The notes beneath the pieces are model-generated. The model did no database searches. It saw nothing but the letters and a program-made list of their open reading frames with translations, and was not told where the DNA came from. Shown piece after piece: positions 32,306-41,983 of a stretch of 64,000 nucleotides of DNA (position 1 is its first letter; every line of letters begins with the position of its first letter). The DNA comes from Streptomyces lydicus (GTDB lineage: Bacteria > Actinomycetota > Actinomycetes > Streptomycetales > Streptomycetaceae): NCBI RefSeq assembly GCF_001729485.1, contig NZ_CP017157.1:8060001-8124000 (forward strand), given 5' to 3'. A program made the position numbers and the translations under genes.

Positions 32306-34510
32306 ATGGTCACCACCGGGCCACCCGCGCGACGGTCCGCCGCACTGCGGGTGCTGGTCGTCGCGGTGGCGCTGGCCGGCGCGCTGTTCGGCGGCGCCGT
32401 CCCGGCGTCCGCGCACGCCGCGCTGACCGGCAGCACGCCGGCGCAGGGTTCGGTGGTGGACCGCGCACCCGAGCAGGTGGCGCTCACCTTCTCCGAGGGC
32501 GTCGCGATGGGCGACGACTCCATCCGGGTGCTGGATCCGCACGGCAAACGGGTGGACCGCGGCAAGCTGCGCAACCTGTGCAGCGGCGCCACCGTCAAGT
32601 ACGGCACGGGGCTGCCGCCGGGGCTCGGCGACGGTACGTACACCGTCGCCTGGCAGGCGGTCTCCGCCGACAGCCACCCGGTGTCCGGCGCGTTCACCTT
32701 CTCGGTGGGCGCACCCTCCAAGAGCTCCGCGGCGGTCCCCCAACAGGAGGCCGGCGGCGGGCTGGTGGGCGCGCTCTACGGCATCGCGCGCTGTCTGGCG
32801 TACGCCGGGTTCGTGCTGATGGTCGGCGGCGCCGCCTTCGTGGTGGCCTGCCGGCCGGCCGCGGCCCTCGTGCGGTCCGTGCAGCGGCTGGTCGTGCACG
32901 GCTGGGCGCTGCTGACCGGCACCACCGTCGCGATGCTGCTGCTGCGCACGCCGTACACCGGGTCCGGCGAGCTCGCCGACGTCTTCGACCTGGGCGGGCT
33001 CCAGCAGGTGCTGCTCACCAAGCCGGGCGCGGCGCTGGTGTCGCGGCTGCTGCTGCTCGCCGCCGCGGCGCTGTTCGTCGCGGTGCTCTTCGGCGCGTTC
33101 GCGCGGGCCCATGAGCCGGCCGGCGCGGGCGCGGAATCCGGCGCTGAGGGGGAGGCCGGGGCCGTCGCGGACCCCGCCGAGGAGGCCCGGCGGCGCAAGG
33201 ACCTGACCTTCGGGCTCGGCATCGGCGGGGTGATCGTCGCCACCGGTCTCGCCGCGACCTGGGCGATGGCCGAACACGCCTCGACCGGGCTGCAGCCGGC
33301 CGTCGCGATGCCGGTGGACGTGCTGCATCTGCTCGCCGTCGCCGCCTGGCTCGGCGGGCTGGCGGCGCTGCTGGTGTCCCTGTACTGGGGCCCGCCGGTC
33401 GAACGGAGGGCGGTGCGCCGCTTCTCGCGGATCGCGTTCGGTTCCGTGGTGGTGCTGGCGGCCACCGGCGTCTACCAGTCCTGGCGGCAGGTCGGCACCT
33501 GGAGCGCGCTCACCGGTACCTCCTACGGGCGGCTGCTGCTGCTCAAGGTGGGGCTGGTGGCGGTCCTGGTGGGGATCGCCTGGGTGTCGCGCCGGTGGAC
33601 GGCGCGGCTGGGCGAGGCACCGGCGGCCGAGAACACGGCCGCCGCGGCCGAGGCGGGTGGCACGGCTGCCGCTACGGACGCGGCGGAGGCAACGGAGGGG
33701 GAGCAGGAGGCCGGGGAGGCGGCGGAGCGGCGGTCCGCGAAGACTGTCGCGAAGGCTGCCGGGCAGGTTGTCGCGAAGGCGGCGGGGGATGTGTCCGCGG
33801 ATGGCCCGGTCGCTTCGCCCACCGCCACCGCCACGGCCGCGTCCTCGGCCCCCGACCCGGCCCCGGACCCTGAGGCGGACCCCGAGGCGGCCCCGGGGAC
33901 ATCTCCGGAAGCCGACCCCGAACCCACCCCCGACCCTGCCCGGGCCGCCCAACTCGCCCGTCAGCAGGCCGCGTTGCGCACCGCCCGTACCAAGCGGCTG
34001 CGGGACGCGGACCCGGAGCGGCTGGGGCTGCGGCGGTCCGTGCTCGCCGAGGCGTCGGTCGCCGTCGTCCTGCTGGTGGTGACGACGGTGCTGACGGCCA
34101 CCGAGCCGGCCCGTACGGAGGCGGCGGTCCAGGCAGCTTCGGGCGGGCAGTCCACCGCGTCCAACCAGCCGCAGGTGCTGACCGTCCCCTTCGACACCGG
34201 CGGCCCGCACGGCAAGGGCACCGCCCGCGTCGACCTCGACCCCGGGCGCAGCGGCAACGCCAACGAGCTGCGGCTGCGGCTCTCCGACCCGTCGGGCAAG
34301 GCCATGGACGTCCCCGAGGTGAAGATCTCCTTCACCCAGAAGGCCAAGAAGCTCGGGCCGCTGCCGGTCGTCCCCCGGCACACCGGTACGGGCCACTGGC
34401 GCGCGAGCGGCGTCCAGCTGCCGGTGCCCGGGCAGTGGCAGCTCTCGCTGCTCGTACGGACCTCCGACATCGACCAGGTGACCGAGATCAGGAACGTGAA
34501 GATCGGCTGA
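32306..34510 (+). CDS. CopC-CopD fusion copper protein
   Basis: A 734-aa protein. The signal peptide is followed by a CopC domain starting AHAALTGSTPAQGSVVDR, with a second His in SADSHPVSGAFTF. The CopD multi-helix membrane domain runs from about 150 to 600, and a C-terminal extracytoplasmic beta domain (from about 620, QVLTVPFDTGGPHGKG) follows. An Ala/Glu/Pro low-complexity segment of about 110 residues (about 432-545) interrupts two membrane helices. Such fusions import or buffer copper. RBS AGGAG; it lies 70 bp after the PCuAC gene. Confidence 0.9.
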   Translation: MVTTGPPARRSAALRVLVVAVALAGALFGGAVPASAHAALTGSTPAQGSVVDRAPEQVALTFSEGVAMGDDSIRVLDPHGKRVDRGKLRNLCSGATVKYGTGLPPGLGDGTYTVAWQAVSADSHPVSGAFTFSVGAPSKSSAAVPQQEAGGGLVGALYGIARCLAYAGFVLMVGGAAFVVACRPAAALVRSVQRLVVHGWALLTGTTVAMLLLRTPYTGSGELADVFDLGGLQQVLLTKPGAALVSRLLLLAAAALFVAVLFGAFARAHEPAGAGAESGAEGEAGAVADPAEEARRRKDLTFGLGIGGVIVATGLAATWAMAEHASTGLQPAVAMPVDVLHLLAVAAWLGGLAALLVSLYWGPPVERRAVRRFSRIAFGSVVVLAATGVYQSWRQVGTWSALTGTSYGRLLLLKVGLVAVLVGIAWVSRRWTARLGEAPAAENTAAAAEAGGTAAATDAAEATEGEQEAGEAAERRSAKTVAKAAGQVVAKAAGDVSADGPVASPTATATAASSAPDPAPDPEADPEAAPGTSPEADPEPTPDPARAAQLARQQAALRTARTKRLRDADPERLGLRRSVLAEASVAVVLLVVTTVLTATEPARTEAAVQAASGGQSTASNQPQVLTVPFDTGGPHGKGTARVDLDPGRSGNANELRLRLSDPSGKAMDVPEVKISFTQKAKKLGPLPVVPRHTGTGHWRASGVQLPVPGQWQLSLLVRTSDIDQVTEIRNVKIG

Positions 34511-35832
34511 TGAGCAAGCGAACCGAGCAGGCGGCGGGCCCCCGGACCGCCGGCCCCGAGACCACCGGCGCCACGCCGGCCACCCCGCAGACCTCCCTGG
34601 AGCTCTCCCGCCGCCGGCTGCTCGGCACCGTCGGCGCGGCGGGCGCGGCCGGGCTGGTCGTCGGCGGGGCCGGGGCCGCGATCGGCGTCTCCGCCACCGA
34701 GCCCGAGCAGGACGCCGCGAAGTCCGTCACCACGATCGGCTCGACCGAGGTGGCGTTCCGCCCGGCGCGCGCCCGGCACCAGGCGGGGATCACCACCCCG
34801 CTGCAGGCCACCGGGCACCTCGTCGCCTTCGACCTGGCGCCCGGGGCCGGCCGCAAGGAGGCCGCCGCGCTGCTGCGCCGCTGGTCGCGGACGGCCGAGG
34901 AGCTGATGGCCGGCCGCGCCCCGGCCGCCGACACCGGGGTCGCGCTGGACGCCGGCCCGTCCTCGCTGACCGTCACCTTCGGCTTCGGCCACAGCTTCTT
35001 CGGCCGTACCGGCCTGACGGCGCGCCGTCCGGTGCAGCTCGACCCGTTGCCGGACTTCTCCGCCGACGCGCTGGACCCCAAGCGGAGCAACGGTGACCTG
35101 TGGGTGCAGATCGGCGCGGACGACGCGCTGGTCGCCTTCCACGCGCTGCGGGCGCTGCAGAAGGACGCCGCCGACAGCGCCCGGCTGCGCTGGCAGATGA
35201 ACGGCTTCAACCGCACCCCGGGCGCCACCGCGCGCCCGATGACCGCCCGCAACCTGATGGGCCAGCTCGACGGCACCAACAACCCCAAGCCGTCCGACAA
35301 GGACTTCGACGAGCGGATCTTCGTGGGGCGGGACGCCGGGCAGGAGTGGATGCGCGGCGGCTCGTACGCGGTCGTCCGCCGGATCCGGATGCTGCTGGAC
35401 GACTGGGAGAAGCGTTCCCGGCACGAACAGGAGCGGGTCATCGGGCGCCGCAAGGACGACGGGGCGCCGCTGACCGGCGGCTCGGAGACCACCCCGATGC
35501 GGCTGGACGCGACCGGACCGGACGGGCTGCCGGTGATCCCGTCCAACGCGCACGCCCGGATCGCCGCCCCGGAGTCCAACCAGGGCGCGGCGATGCTGCG
35601 CCGGCCGTTCTCCTTCCACGACGGCTACCGCGAGGACGGCGCCCCGGACGCCGGGCTGCTGTTCGTCTGCTGGCAGGCCGATCCGCTGCGCGCCTTCACC
35701 CAGGTCCAGCGGAAGCTGGACCGCGGGGACGCCCTGTCGCCGTTCCTGCGGCACGAGGCGAGCGGCCTGTTCGCGGTGCCGCCGGCCGCGGAGCCCGGCG
35801 GCTACGTGGGCCGGCCGCTGCTGGAGGGCTAG
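34510..35832 (+). CDS. dtpA: Tat-exported DyP-type haem peroxidase (DtpA/EfeB family)
   Basis: A 440-aa protein with a twin-arginine signal (LSRRRLLGTVGAAGAAGLVV). The DyP domain has the NLMGQLDGTNNP motif (distal Asp of GxxDG), the distal Arg region YAVVRRIRML and the axial His in NAHARIAAPE. Its start overlaps the CopCD stop (TGATG). From memory, the same order in S. lividans ends with DtpA, a peroxidase needed to mature the copper oxidase GlxA; annotation pipelines call it EfeB. No EfeU/EfeO genes are present, which favours the copper-linked role. Confidence 0.9.
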   Translation: MSKRTEQAAGPRTAGPETTGATPATPQTSLELSRRRLLGTVGAAGAAGLVVGGAGAAIGVSATEPEQDAAKSVTTIGSTEVAFRPARARHQAGITTPLQATGHLVAFDLAPGAGRKEAAALLRRWSRTAEELMAGRAPAADTGVALDAGPSSLTVTFGFGHSFFGRTGLTARRPVQLDPLPDFSADALDPKRSNGDLWVQIGADDALVAFHALRALQKDAADSARLRWQMNGFNRTPGATARPMTARNLMGQLDGTNNPKPSDKDFDERIFVGRDAGQEWMRGGSYAVVRRIRMLLDDWEKRSRHEQERVIGRRKDDGAPLTGGSETTPMRLDATGPDGLPVIPSNAHARIAAPESNQGAAMLRRPFSFHDGYREDGAPDAGLLFVCWQADPLRAFTQVQRKLDRGDALSPFLRHEASGLFAVPPAAEPGGYVGRPLLEG

Positions 35833-35965
35833 CCGGTCGACCCGGGACCCGGGCCGGTCCGGCCCTCGGAAGTCCCGCCCGGCGGCCGGGGGCGCTGGGT
35901 ATCGTGGCAGGGCAGGGAGTAGATCGGCGGGGTGCCCCCGCAGTTACGCGAGGGAGTGCTCAACG

Positions 35966-36892
35966 ATGTCGGCCAGCCGCTATACGTATCTCGGCCCCGC
36001 GGGCACGTTCACCGAGGCCGCGCTGCGCAGCCTGCCCGAGGCGGCGACCCGCGAGCTGGTGCCGATGGTGTCGGTGCCGGCGGCGCTGGACGCGGTGCGC
36101 GCCGGTGACGCCGCCGCGGCTCTGGTGCCGATCGAGAACTCCGTCGAGGGCGGGGTCACCACCACCCTCGACGAACTCGCCGCCGGCGAGCCGCTGATGA
36201 TCTACCGCGAGGTGCTGCTGCCGATCGCCTTCGCGCTGCTGGTACGCCCCGGCACGGCGCTCGACGACGTCAAGACGGTGACCGGCCACCCGGTCGCGCA
36301 GCCGCAGGTGCGCAAGTGGCTGGCGGCCCAACTCCCGGAGGCGGTGTGGGAGTCGGCGGCCTCGAACGCCGACGGTGCGCGGCTGGTGCAGGAGGGCCGT
36401 TACGACGGCGCCTTCGCGGGTGAGTTCGCGGCGACGACGTACGGCCTGACGCCGCTGGTCACCGACATCCACGACGCGGAGAACGCGGCCACCCGCTTCG
36501 TCCTGGTGGGCCGCCCGGCCCGGCCGGCGGCGCCCACCGGCGCGGACAAGACCTCGGTCGTGCTGTGGCTGGCCGAGGACCACCCGGGTGCGCTGCTGGA
36601 GCTGCTGCAGGAGTACGCGGTCCGGGGCGTCAGCATGATGCGGATCGAGTCCCGGCCGACCGGTGAGGGCATCGGCCGCTACTGCTTCTCGGTGGACTGC
36701 GAGGGGCACGTCACCGACCGCCGGGTCAGCGAGGTGCTGATGGGCCTCAAGCGGGTCTGCCGGGACGTGCGGTTCCTGGGTTCGTATCCGCGGGCGGACG
36801 AGATGACGCCGACCGTGCGGCGGGAGATGTCGGACACCGCGTTCACCGAGGCGTCGGACTGGCTGGCGCGCTGCCTGGACGGGCGTCGCTGA
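35966..36892 (+). CDS. pheA: Prephenate dehydratase
   Basis: A 308-aa monofunctional enzyme that converts prephenate to phenylpyruvate in phenylalanine synthesis. The N-terminal catalytic domain begins YTYLGPAGTFTEAALRSLP, with VPIENSVEGGV, and the T-R-F motif lies in NAATRFVLVG. The C-terminal ACT domain (LLELLQEYAVRGVSMMRIES plus RP) gives feedback control by phenylalanine. ATG 35966 follows GAGGGAG. It is followed by a long non-coding region with DnaA boxes. Confidence 0.97.
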   Translation: MSASRYTYLGPAGTFTEAALRSLPEAATRELVPMVSVPAALDAVRAGDAAAALVPIENSVEGGVTTTLDELAAGEPLMIYREVLLPIAFALLVRPGTALDDVKTVTGHPVAQPQVRKWLAAQLPEAVWESAASNADGARLVQEGRYDGAFAGEFAATTYGLTPLVTDIHDAENAATRFVLVGRPARPAAPTGADKTSVVLWLAEDHPGALLELLQEYAVRGVSMMRIESRPTGEGIGRYCFSVDCEGHVTDRRVSEVLMGLKRVCRDVRFLGSYPRADEMTPTVRREMSDTAFTEASDWLARCLDGRR

Positions 36893-36949
36893 GCCGTCCC
36901 GGCGCGCTCGCGTCCGGGCCCGACCTGCGGCTTCCGGAGCGGGTGTGAG

Positions 36950-37271
36950 TTGTCCACAAAGTTATCCACAGGCTCGGTTCTCGACCTGTGGGTAAGTCGA
37001 CACAAGAGTCGGACACAGTCGACATATCGCCCTACTGACACCACACCCATCCACATCACTCCACAGCGCCCAGCCTCGGGCACCGTCAGCACAATTCGCG
37101 CGATCAATCCTTTAGAGCGAGGCAATCCCACACGAAAGAGTGTGTGAACGGGGTTTGGACAGAGAATCCATAGTGGACCATTTCGGGAGCGGAATGATCA
37201 ACTCCGACTTCCACAGATCTCACACACAGCCTGTGGATAAGAATCCGGAAACCCTCGCCCCCTGTGGACAA
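36950..37271. promoter_or_regulatory. Cluster of DnaA boxes between pheA and serS
   Basis: Matches to the streptomycete DnaA box (TTGTCCACA or TTATCCACA): TTGTCCACA at 36950-36958, TTATCCACA at 36962-36970 and CCATCCACA at 37047-37055 on the plus strand. On the minus strand there are TTACCCACA at 36995-36987, TTATCCACA at 37240-37232 and TTGTCCACA at 37271-37263. Four are perfect. The 673-bp gap (36893-37565) has lower GC than its flanks and no gene. It is not next to dnaA/dnaN, so it is not the usual oriC. A regulatory DnaA-titration site is inferred. Confidence 0.75.
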
Positions 37272-37565
37272 CCAGGGGAGGTCCGGGGAAAACCAGCGGC
37301 CCAACTCCCGCTCTCCCCATAGTGGATCACCCGGCGCCCGCCCCCGCGAAAGCCCCATCGCGGACATCCGGAATTCCGTTCCGCGCACCCCGCCCCCTCC
37401 CTCCCCCTCCACTTCTCCCGCTATCCGCCGCGCCACTTCCCGGCCTCTCGACACCCTCTTCACACACCCTGCCGCACCACGGGATAAATCGCGCAAAACG
37501 GGCAAAGCGATTTGCCGGGGAATATCGCGTCGAGGGGCGGGGTGCGGCCCCGGTAGCCTGGGGGT

Positions 37566-38855
37566 GTGATTGACCTTCGCCTGCTCCGTGAGGACCCCGA
37601 CCGTGTGCGCGCGTCCCAGCGCGTCCGTGGAGAGGACGTCGACCTCGTCGACGCGCTTCTCTCCGCCGACGAGCGGCGCAGGTCGTCCAGCGTCCGCTTC
37701 GACGAGCTGCGTGCCGAGCAGAAGTCGCTCGGCAAGCTCATCCCCAAGGCCGCCGGCGACGAGAAGGCCGAGCTGCTGAAGAAGGCCGGCGAGCTCGCCG
37801 CGGCCGTCAAGGCCGCCGACGCCGCCCAGGACGAGGCCAAGGAAGAGACCCAGCAGCTGCTGCTGAAGCTCGGCAACCTCGTCCACCCCGACGTCCCCGT
37901 CGGCGGTGAGGAGGACTTCCGGGTCCTGGAGACGCACGGCACGATCCGCGACTTCGGCACCGAGGGCTTCGAGCCCAAGGACCACCTGGAGATCGGCCAG
38001 GCTCTCGGCGCCATCGACGTGGAGCGAGCCGCCAAGGTCTCCGGCTCGCGGTTCTACTACCTGACGGGCGTCGGCGCGCTGCTGGAGCTCGCCCTCGTCA
38101 ACGCGGCCATCGCCCAGGCCACCGAGGCCGGCTTCGTGCCGATGCTGACGCCCGCGCTGGTGCGTCCGCACGCCATGGAGGGCACCGGCTTCCTCGGCCA
38201 GGCCGCCGAGAACGTCTACCACCTGGAGAAGGACGACTACTACCTGGTCGGCACCTCCGAGGTCCCGCTCGCCGCGTACCACATGGACGAGATCGTCGAC
38301 GCGAGCCAGCTGCCGCTGCGCTACGCCGGTTTCTCCCCGTGCTTCCGCCGCGAGGCCGGCACGTACGGCAAGGACACCCGTGGCATCTTCCGGGTCCACC
38401 AGTTCGACAAGGTCGAGATGTTCTCGTACGTCGCGCCGGAGGACGCGCAGGCCGAGCACCAGCGGCTGCTCGACTGGGAGAAGCAGTGGCTGACCGGTCT
38501 GGAGCTGCCGTTCCAGGTGATCGACGTCGCCACCGGTGACCTCGGCGCCTCGGCCTCCCGCAAGTTCGACTGCGAGGCGTGGATCCCCACCCAGGGCAAG
38601 TACCGCGAGCTGACCTCGGCCTCGAACTGCGACGAGTTCCAGGCCCGCCGGCTGTCGGTCCGGATGCGCGAATCCGTCGACGGCAAGCAGAAGGTGCGGC
38701 CGCTCGCGACGCTCAACGGCACGCTCTGCGCCGTCCCGCGCACGATCGTGGCGATCTTCGAGAACCACCAGCAGGCGGACGGCTCCGTGCGCGTCCCCGA
38801 GGTGCTCCGCCCCTACCTGGGCGGACGGGAGATCCTGGAGCCCCTCGCCAAGTGA
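37566..38855 (+). CDS. serS: Seryl-tRNA synthetase
   Basis: A 429-aa class II synthetase. The N-terminal coiled-coil tRNA-binding arm spans about residues 30-100 ([18 protein letters not shown] onward). Class II motif 2 is in [18 protein letters not shown] and motif 3 in [20 protein letters not shown], with the serine site [15 protein letters not shown] 37566. The HAD phosphatase gene overlaps its end (GTGA). The tRNA-Ser at 17109 is one of its substrates. Confidence 0.97.
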   Translation: MIDLRLLREDPDRVRASQRVRGEDVDLVDALLSADERRRSSSVRFDELRAEQKSLGKLIPKAAGDEKAELLKKAGELAAAVKAADAAQDEAKEETQQLLLKLGNLVHPDVPVGGEEDFRVLETHGTIRDFGTEGFEPKDHLEIGQALGAIDVERAAKVSGSRFYYLTGVGALLELALVNAAIAQATEAGFVPMLTPALVRPHAMEGTGFLGQAAENVYHLEKDDYYLVGTSEVPLAAYHMDEIVDASQLPLRYAGFSPCFRREAGTYGKDTRGIFRVHQFDKVEMFSYVAPEDAQAEHQRLLDWEKQWLTGLELPFQVIDVATGDLGASASRKFDCEAWIPTQGKYRELTSASNCDEFQARRLSVRMRESVDGKQKVRPLATLNGTLCAVPRTIVAIFENHQQADGSVRVPEVLRPYLGGREILEPLAK

Positions 38856-39682
38856 GCGCACCAGCTCCGGCGGCCGTCCCGCCGCTGCCGTACACGCTCA
38901 TCGCGACGGATCTCGACGGCACGCTGCTGCGTCCGGACGACACCGTCTCCGAGCGCACCCGTCAGGCGCTCGCCGCGGCCACCGCGGCGGGCGCGGCGCA
39001 CATCGTCGTCACCGGCCGTGCGGTGCCCTGGACCCGGCACATCCTCGACGCCCTCGACTACGAGGGCCTCGCGGTGTGCGGCCAGGGCGGGCAGGTCTAC
39101 CACGCCGGTGAGCACCGCCTCCTGACGTCGGTGACGCTCGACCGCCAGCTGGCCGGGCTCGCGCTGTCCAAGATCGAGGCGGAGGTCGGCCCGCTGTTCC
39201 TGGCGGCGAGCCGGGACGGCCTGGAGGGCGAGGTGCTGGTCGGCCCCGGCTACCGGGTCCAGGAGGGCCCGCTGCCGAACGTCATGATCGACGACCCCGG
39301 CGAGCTGTGGGCGGCCCCGCTCAACAAGGTCTACCTCCAGCACCCGACGCTCGACGACGACGCGCTGGCGCTCGCCGCGCGCCAGGTGGCCGGGGATCTG
39401 GTGGGCGTGACGGTGGCCGGTGAGGGCATCGTCGAACTGCTGCCGCTGGGCCTGACGAAGGCCACTGGCCTGTCGCTGGCCGCCCGCCGCCTGGGGCTGA
39501 CCGCGAAGCAGACGGTGGCGTTCGGCGACATGCCCAACGACATCCCGATGTTCGCCTGGGCCGCCCACGGCGTGGCCATGGCCAACGCCCACGACGAGCT
39601 GAAGGCCGTCGCGGACGAGGTCACCGCCTCCAACGAGGACGACGGCATCGCGACCGTCCTGGAGCGCCTGTACGGCCTGTGA
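38852..39682 (+). CDS. Cof-type HAD-superfamily phosphatase
   Basis: A 276-aa HAD hydrolase. Motif [15 protein letters not shown] carries the nucleophile Asp, motif II is IVVTGR, motif III Lys is in GLTKATGLS, and motif IV is [17 protein letters not shown] type IIB cap lies between motifs II and III. It dephosphorylates a small metabolite such as a sugar phosphate or flavin precursor. GTG 38852 overlaps the serS stop (GTGA), so it is expressed with serS. Confidence 0.9.
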   Translation: MSAPAPAAVPPLPYTLIATDLDGTLLRPDDTVSERTRQALAAATAAGAAHIVVTGRAVPWTRHILDALDYEGLAVCGQGGQVYHAGEHRLLTSVTLDRQLAGLALSKIEAEVGPLFLAASRDGLEGEVLVGPGYRVQEGPLPNVMIDDPGELWAAPLNKVYLQHPTLDDDALALAARQVAGDLVGVTVAGEGIVELLPLGLTKATGLSLAARRLGLTAKQTVAFGDMPNDIPMFAWAAHGVAMANAHDELKAVADEVTASNEDDGIATVLERLYGL

Positions 39683-39984
39683 GGCGAGCCGGGGGCACCC
39701 GCGGCGGGGCGGACCGACTCCGCCCCGGCGGCGGGACCCGACTCCGCCTCGGCCACCCCCGTCGCACGGCGGCCGGCGTCCCGGGCGGGCGCGGGCGCAG
39801 TACGGGTGCCCGGTACCGGGTGCCCACCACGGGAATACCCGTCCCCCGCCCCCACGTTGTGGCCCCGCAGGGGGGCCTCCCGCCCCCTACGGGATCTGTT
39901 CGCCCCGGCCCTAGGGCCCCCGCCCCCGCCCGCACCCCCTCGGCCCCGCCCTCAGCCTTCCCTCCGGTCCGTGCGCGAGTTCCG
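39683..39984. other. GC-rich gap between convergent genes
   Basis: 302 bp with no supported gene. CCCGGTACCGGG (39809-39820) is a perfect palindrome and short C-runs follow; it may contribute to transcription termination from both sides. Confidence 0.45.
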
Positions 39985-40701
39985 CTACGGCTCGCTCTCG
40001 GCTTCCTCGTCCGCTGTTCCGGCGGTGGCGGCCGGGGTCAGGGGCCAGGCGGCGAAGCCCATGGTCAGTGCGATGGCGTGGCCGAAGTCGGTGAAGGTCG
40101 CGCCGGTCGTCAGGGGGATGCCGAAGAAGACCAGCACCGCGACGAGGTAGCCGTAGCGCCAGGGCGGCAGCAGCCGGTAGGTCAGCAGGCCGGCGGCCGC
40201 GGCCAGGCCGTAGGAGACGCCGATGTCCACGACATGGGTCATCGAGCGCGGCAGCCGGTGGCCCTCGATGGCCAGCAGCACCAGTTCCTGGCTGGCCAGG
40301 GTGGCGGCGATGTGCGCGCCGCCGACGGTCAGCAGCCAGCGCCAGGTCCCCACCCAACGCTCCACGTTGGCGTGCAGCAGCTCGAACATCACCACGTAGA
40401 GCAGGAACGACGCGGGGCGTTCGATCCAGAAGCCGCTGATGAGCAGCGACGGCAGCGGATGCTCGTTCAGTTCGTGGATGTTGCTGCTGGTGCGGTGGAC
40501 GAGGAACTGCTCCAGCCCCTCGGAGGCGGAGGCGATCACCAGGCTGGTGACGCCGATGACCAGCAGCCAGATGTGGGTACCGGGCGTCGAACGCACCCAG
40601 TCGCGCGCCCAGATCAGCGGGTTGCGGCCGGACCACCAGGGCTGTCCGCGGCGCGGCGGCTCCATCAGGGAGCCCGGCGCCGGGACCGGCCGGGGGCTCA
40701 C
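39985..40701 (-). CDS. Rhomboid-like integral membrane protein
   Basis: A 238-aa protein with about six hydrophobic helices (THIWLLVIGVTSLVIASASE, then PSLLISGFWIERPASFLLYV, GVSYGLAAAAGLLTYRLLPP and GYLVAVLVFFGIPL). The layout matches actinobacterial proteins annotated as rhomboid-like. The catalytic GxSG serine motif of true rhomboid proteases is replaced by DIGVSYGLAAAAG, so protease activity is doubtful. GTG 40701 overlaps the Lrp stop (GTGA); ATG 40665 is an alternative start. Confidence 0.72.
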   Translation of the reverse strand: MSPRPVPAPGSLMEPPRRGQPWWSGRNPLIWARDWVRSTPGTHIWLLVIGVTSLVIASASEGLEQFLVHRTSSNIHELNEHPLPSLLISGFWIERPASFLLYVVMFELLHANVERWVGTWRWLLTVGGAHIAATLASQELVLLAIEGHRLPRSMTHVVDIGVSYGLAAAAGLLTYRLLPPWRYGYLVAVLVFFGIPLTTGATFTDFGHAIALTMGFAAWPLTPAATAGTADEEAESEP

Positions 40702-41735
40702 CGGCGCCGTCCCGGGCCGGCCGGAGCGGTGACGGTCAGCGGTCCCGGCCCCTTGACCTGGCGGATGCGGGGCGCGCTCTCCATCGTCCGGACGCCGGGC
40801 AGCGCCGCGACGCGGGTCGTCAGATAGGTGTAGAGGGCGCCGACGTCCCGGCACAGCACGGACGCGAAGAGGTTGTTCGGCCCGGTGGTGGCGCCGGCGA
40901 AGGCGACCTCGGGGTGGGCCGCCAACGCCTCGCCGGTGGCGGCGAGTTCGGCCGGTGCGACGGACAGCCACAGGGCGACCATCACGCCGTATCCGTACTG
41001 CCGCAGGTCGTAGTCGATGTCGTAGTACAGCGTCCCGGACGCGCGCAGTTCGACGAGGCGGCGGCGGACGGTGGTGGGCGACCAGCCGGTGACGGCGGCG
41101 AGTTCGGCCAGCGGCGTGCGGCCGTCACGGGCGAGCGCGTCGAAGAGCCGGCGATCGGCGTCGCCGAGCCGCACCGGTAGCGCGAACGGCTCCGCTTCCG
41201 GGTCCCGTGGCGGCGGGTTCAGCCGGGCGATCTCCTCGTCGGTCAGCGCGCCGGACTTGCTGATGATGCCGCGCGGGCCGCCGTAGAACTCGTGCAGCAG
41301 GCAGTGCGCGGTGACGCCGACGACGCTCGGGGTGCGCGGCAGCTTCTGCAGCAGCAGGGCGTCGCTGTGCTCGCTGCTGGCCGCGCGGCAGACCGCGGTG
41401 ATCTCGGTGCCGCCGGACATCAGGCTGACCCAGGAGGTGTCCGAGCGGCGCGCCAGTGCCTCGGCGACGGGCACCGCGGCCTCCGGTGTGCACTGCACCC
41501 GGACCATCCATTCGACCTCGCCCAGCGCCCGGGCTTCGGCCAGTCCCAGCACCTTGAGCGTGCCGTTGGTGCGGAGCCGGCTGTAGCGCCGGGCGACGGT
41601 CTGGTCGGAGACGCCGAGCACGGCCGCGATGCTGCTGAACGACGCCCGGCCGTCGAGCTGCAGCGCGTGGGCGAGCCGGCGGTCGAGCGCGTCGAAGCCG
41701 TCGCCGGCGCTGGCGGCCTTCGCGTCGGTTTTCAC
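40698..41735 (-). CDS. Lrp/AsnC-family regulator with duplicated domains
   Basis: A 345-aa protein, about twice the usual Lrp length. It has two helix-turn-helix units (ASFSSIAAVLGVSDQTVARR near residue 32 and TPLAELAAVTGWSPTTVRRR near residue 213), each followed by a ligand-binding RAM-like domain. GTG 41735. It is divergent from the DHA2 transporter at 41984, its likely target, and translationally coupled to the rhomboid-like gene. Confidence 0.9.
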   Translation of the reverse strand: MKTDAKAASAGDGFDALDRRLAHALQLDGRASFSSIAAVLGVSDQTVARRYSRLRTNGTLKVLGLAEARALGEVEWMVRVQCTPEAAVPVAEALARRSDTSWVSLMSGGTEITAVCRAASSEHSDALLLQKLPRTPSVVGVTAHCLLHEFYGGPRGIISKSGALTDEEIARLNPPPRDPEAEPFALPVRLGDADRRLFDALARDGRTPLAELAAVTGWSPTTVRRRLVELRASGTLYYDIDYDLRQYGYGVMVALWLSVAPAELAATGEALAAHPEVAFAGATTGPNNLFASVLCRDVGALYTYLTTRVAALPGVRTMESAPRIRQVKGPGPLTVTAPAGPGRRR

Positions 41736-41983
41736 CGTTCGAGGCTAGCGCGTGTCGGATTGCGCCGCCGGGAGTCAGTTGGCTGGGACGCGCCCGGCCG
41801 GGCAACGGACGGTGGGGGCCACACCCCACGGCACCCGCCGCCCGACGGCGGCCGCCGTGGCCTTTGCGCGCGGTCGCGGTGTCGCGGCCCGCGATTCCGC
41901 ACTTCCGCGTCTCCGCGGTCCCTCGGCCCCACGGTGCCCGGGACGGCGGACGGGCGCGACACGACAACGGAGGACACCTGGTC

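Noticed and set aside
34510..35832. EfeUOB ferrous-iron transporter locus
   Set aside because: Only the DyP peroxidase is present; its neighbours are copper proteins, and EfeU and EfeO are absent.
36893..37565. Replication origin (oriC)
   Set aside because: The DnaA boxes are real, but dnaA, dnaN and rpmH are not adjacent and the box number is far below that of a streptomycete oriC. Treated as a regulatory cluster.
37480..37565. T-box or other tRNA-sensing leader of serS
   Set aside because: No specifier loop, T-box sequence or antiterminator helix can be seen.
37104..38861. Minus-strand open frame covering serS and the DnaA-box gap
   Set aside because: Antisense of serS, which has all class II synthetase motifs.
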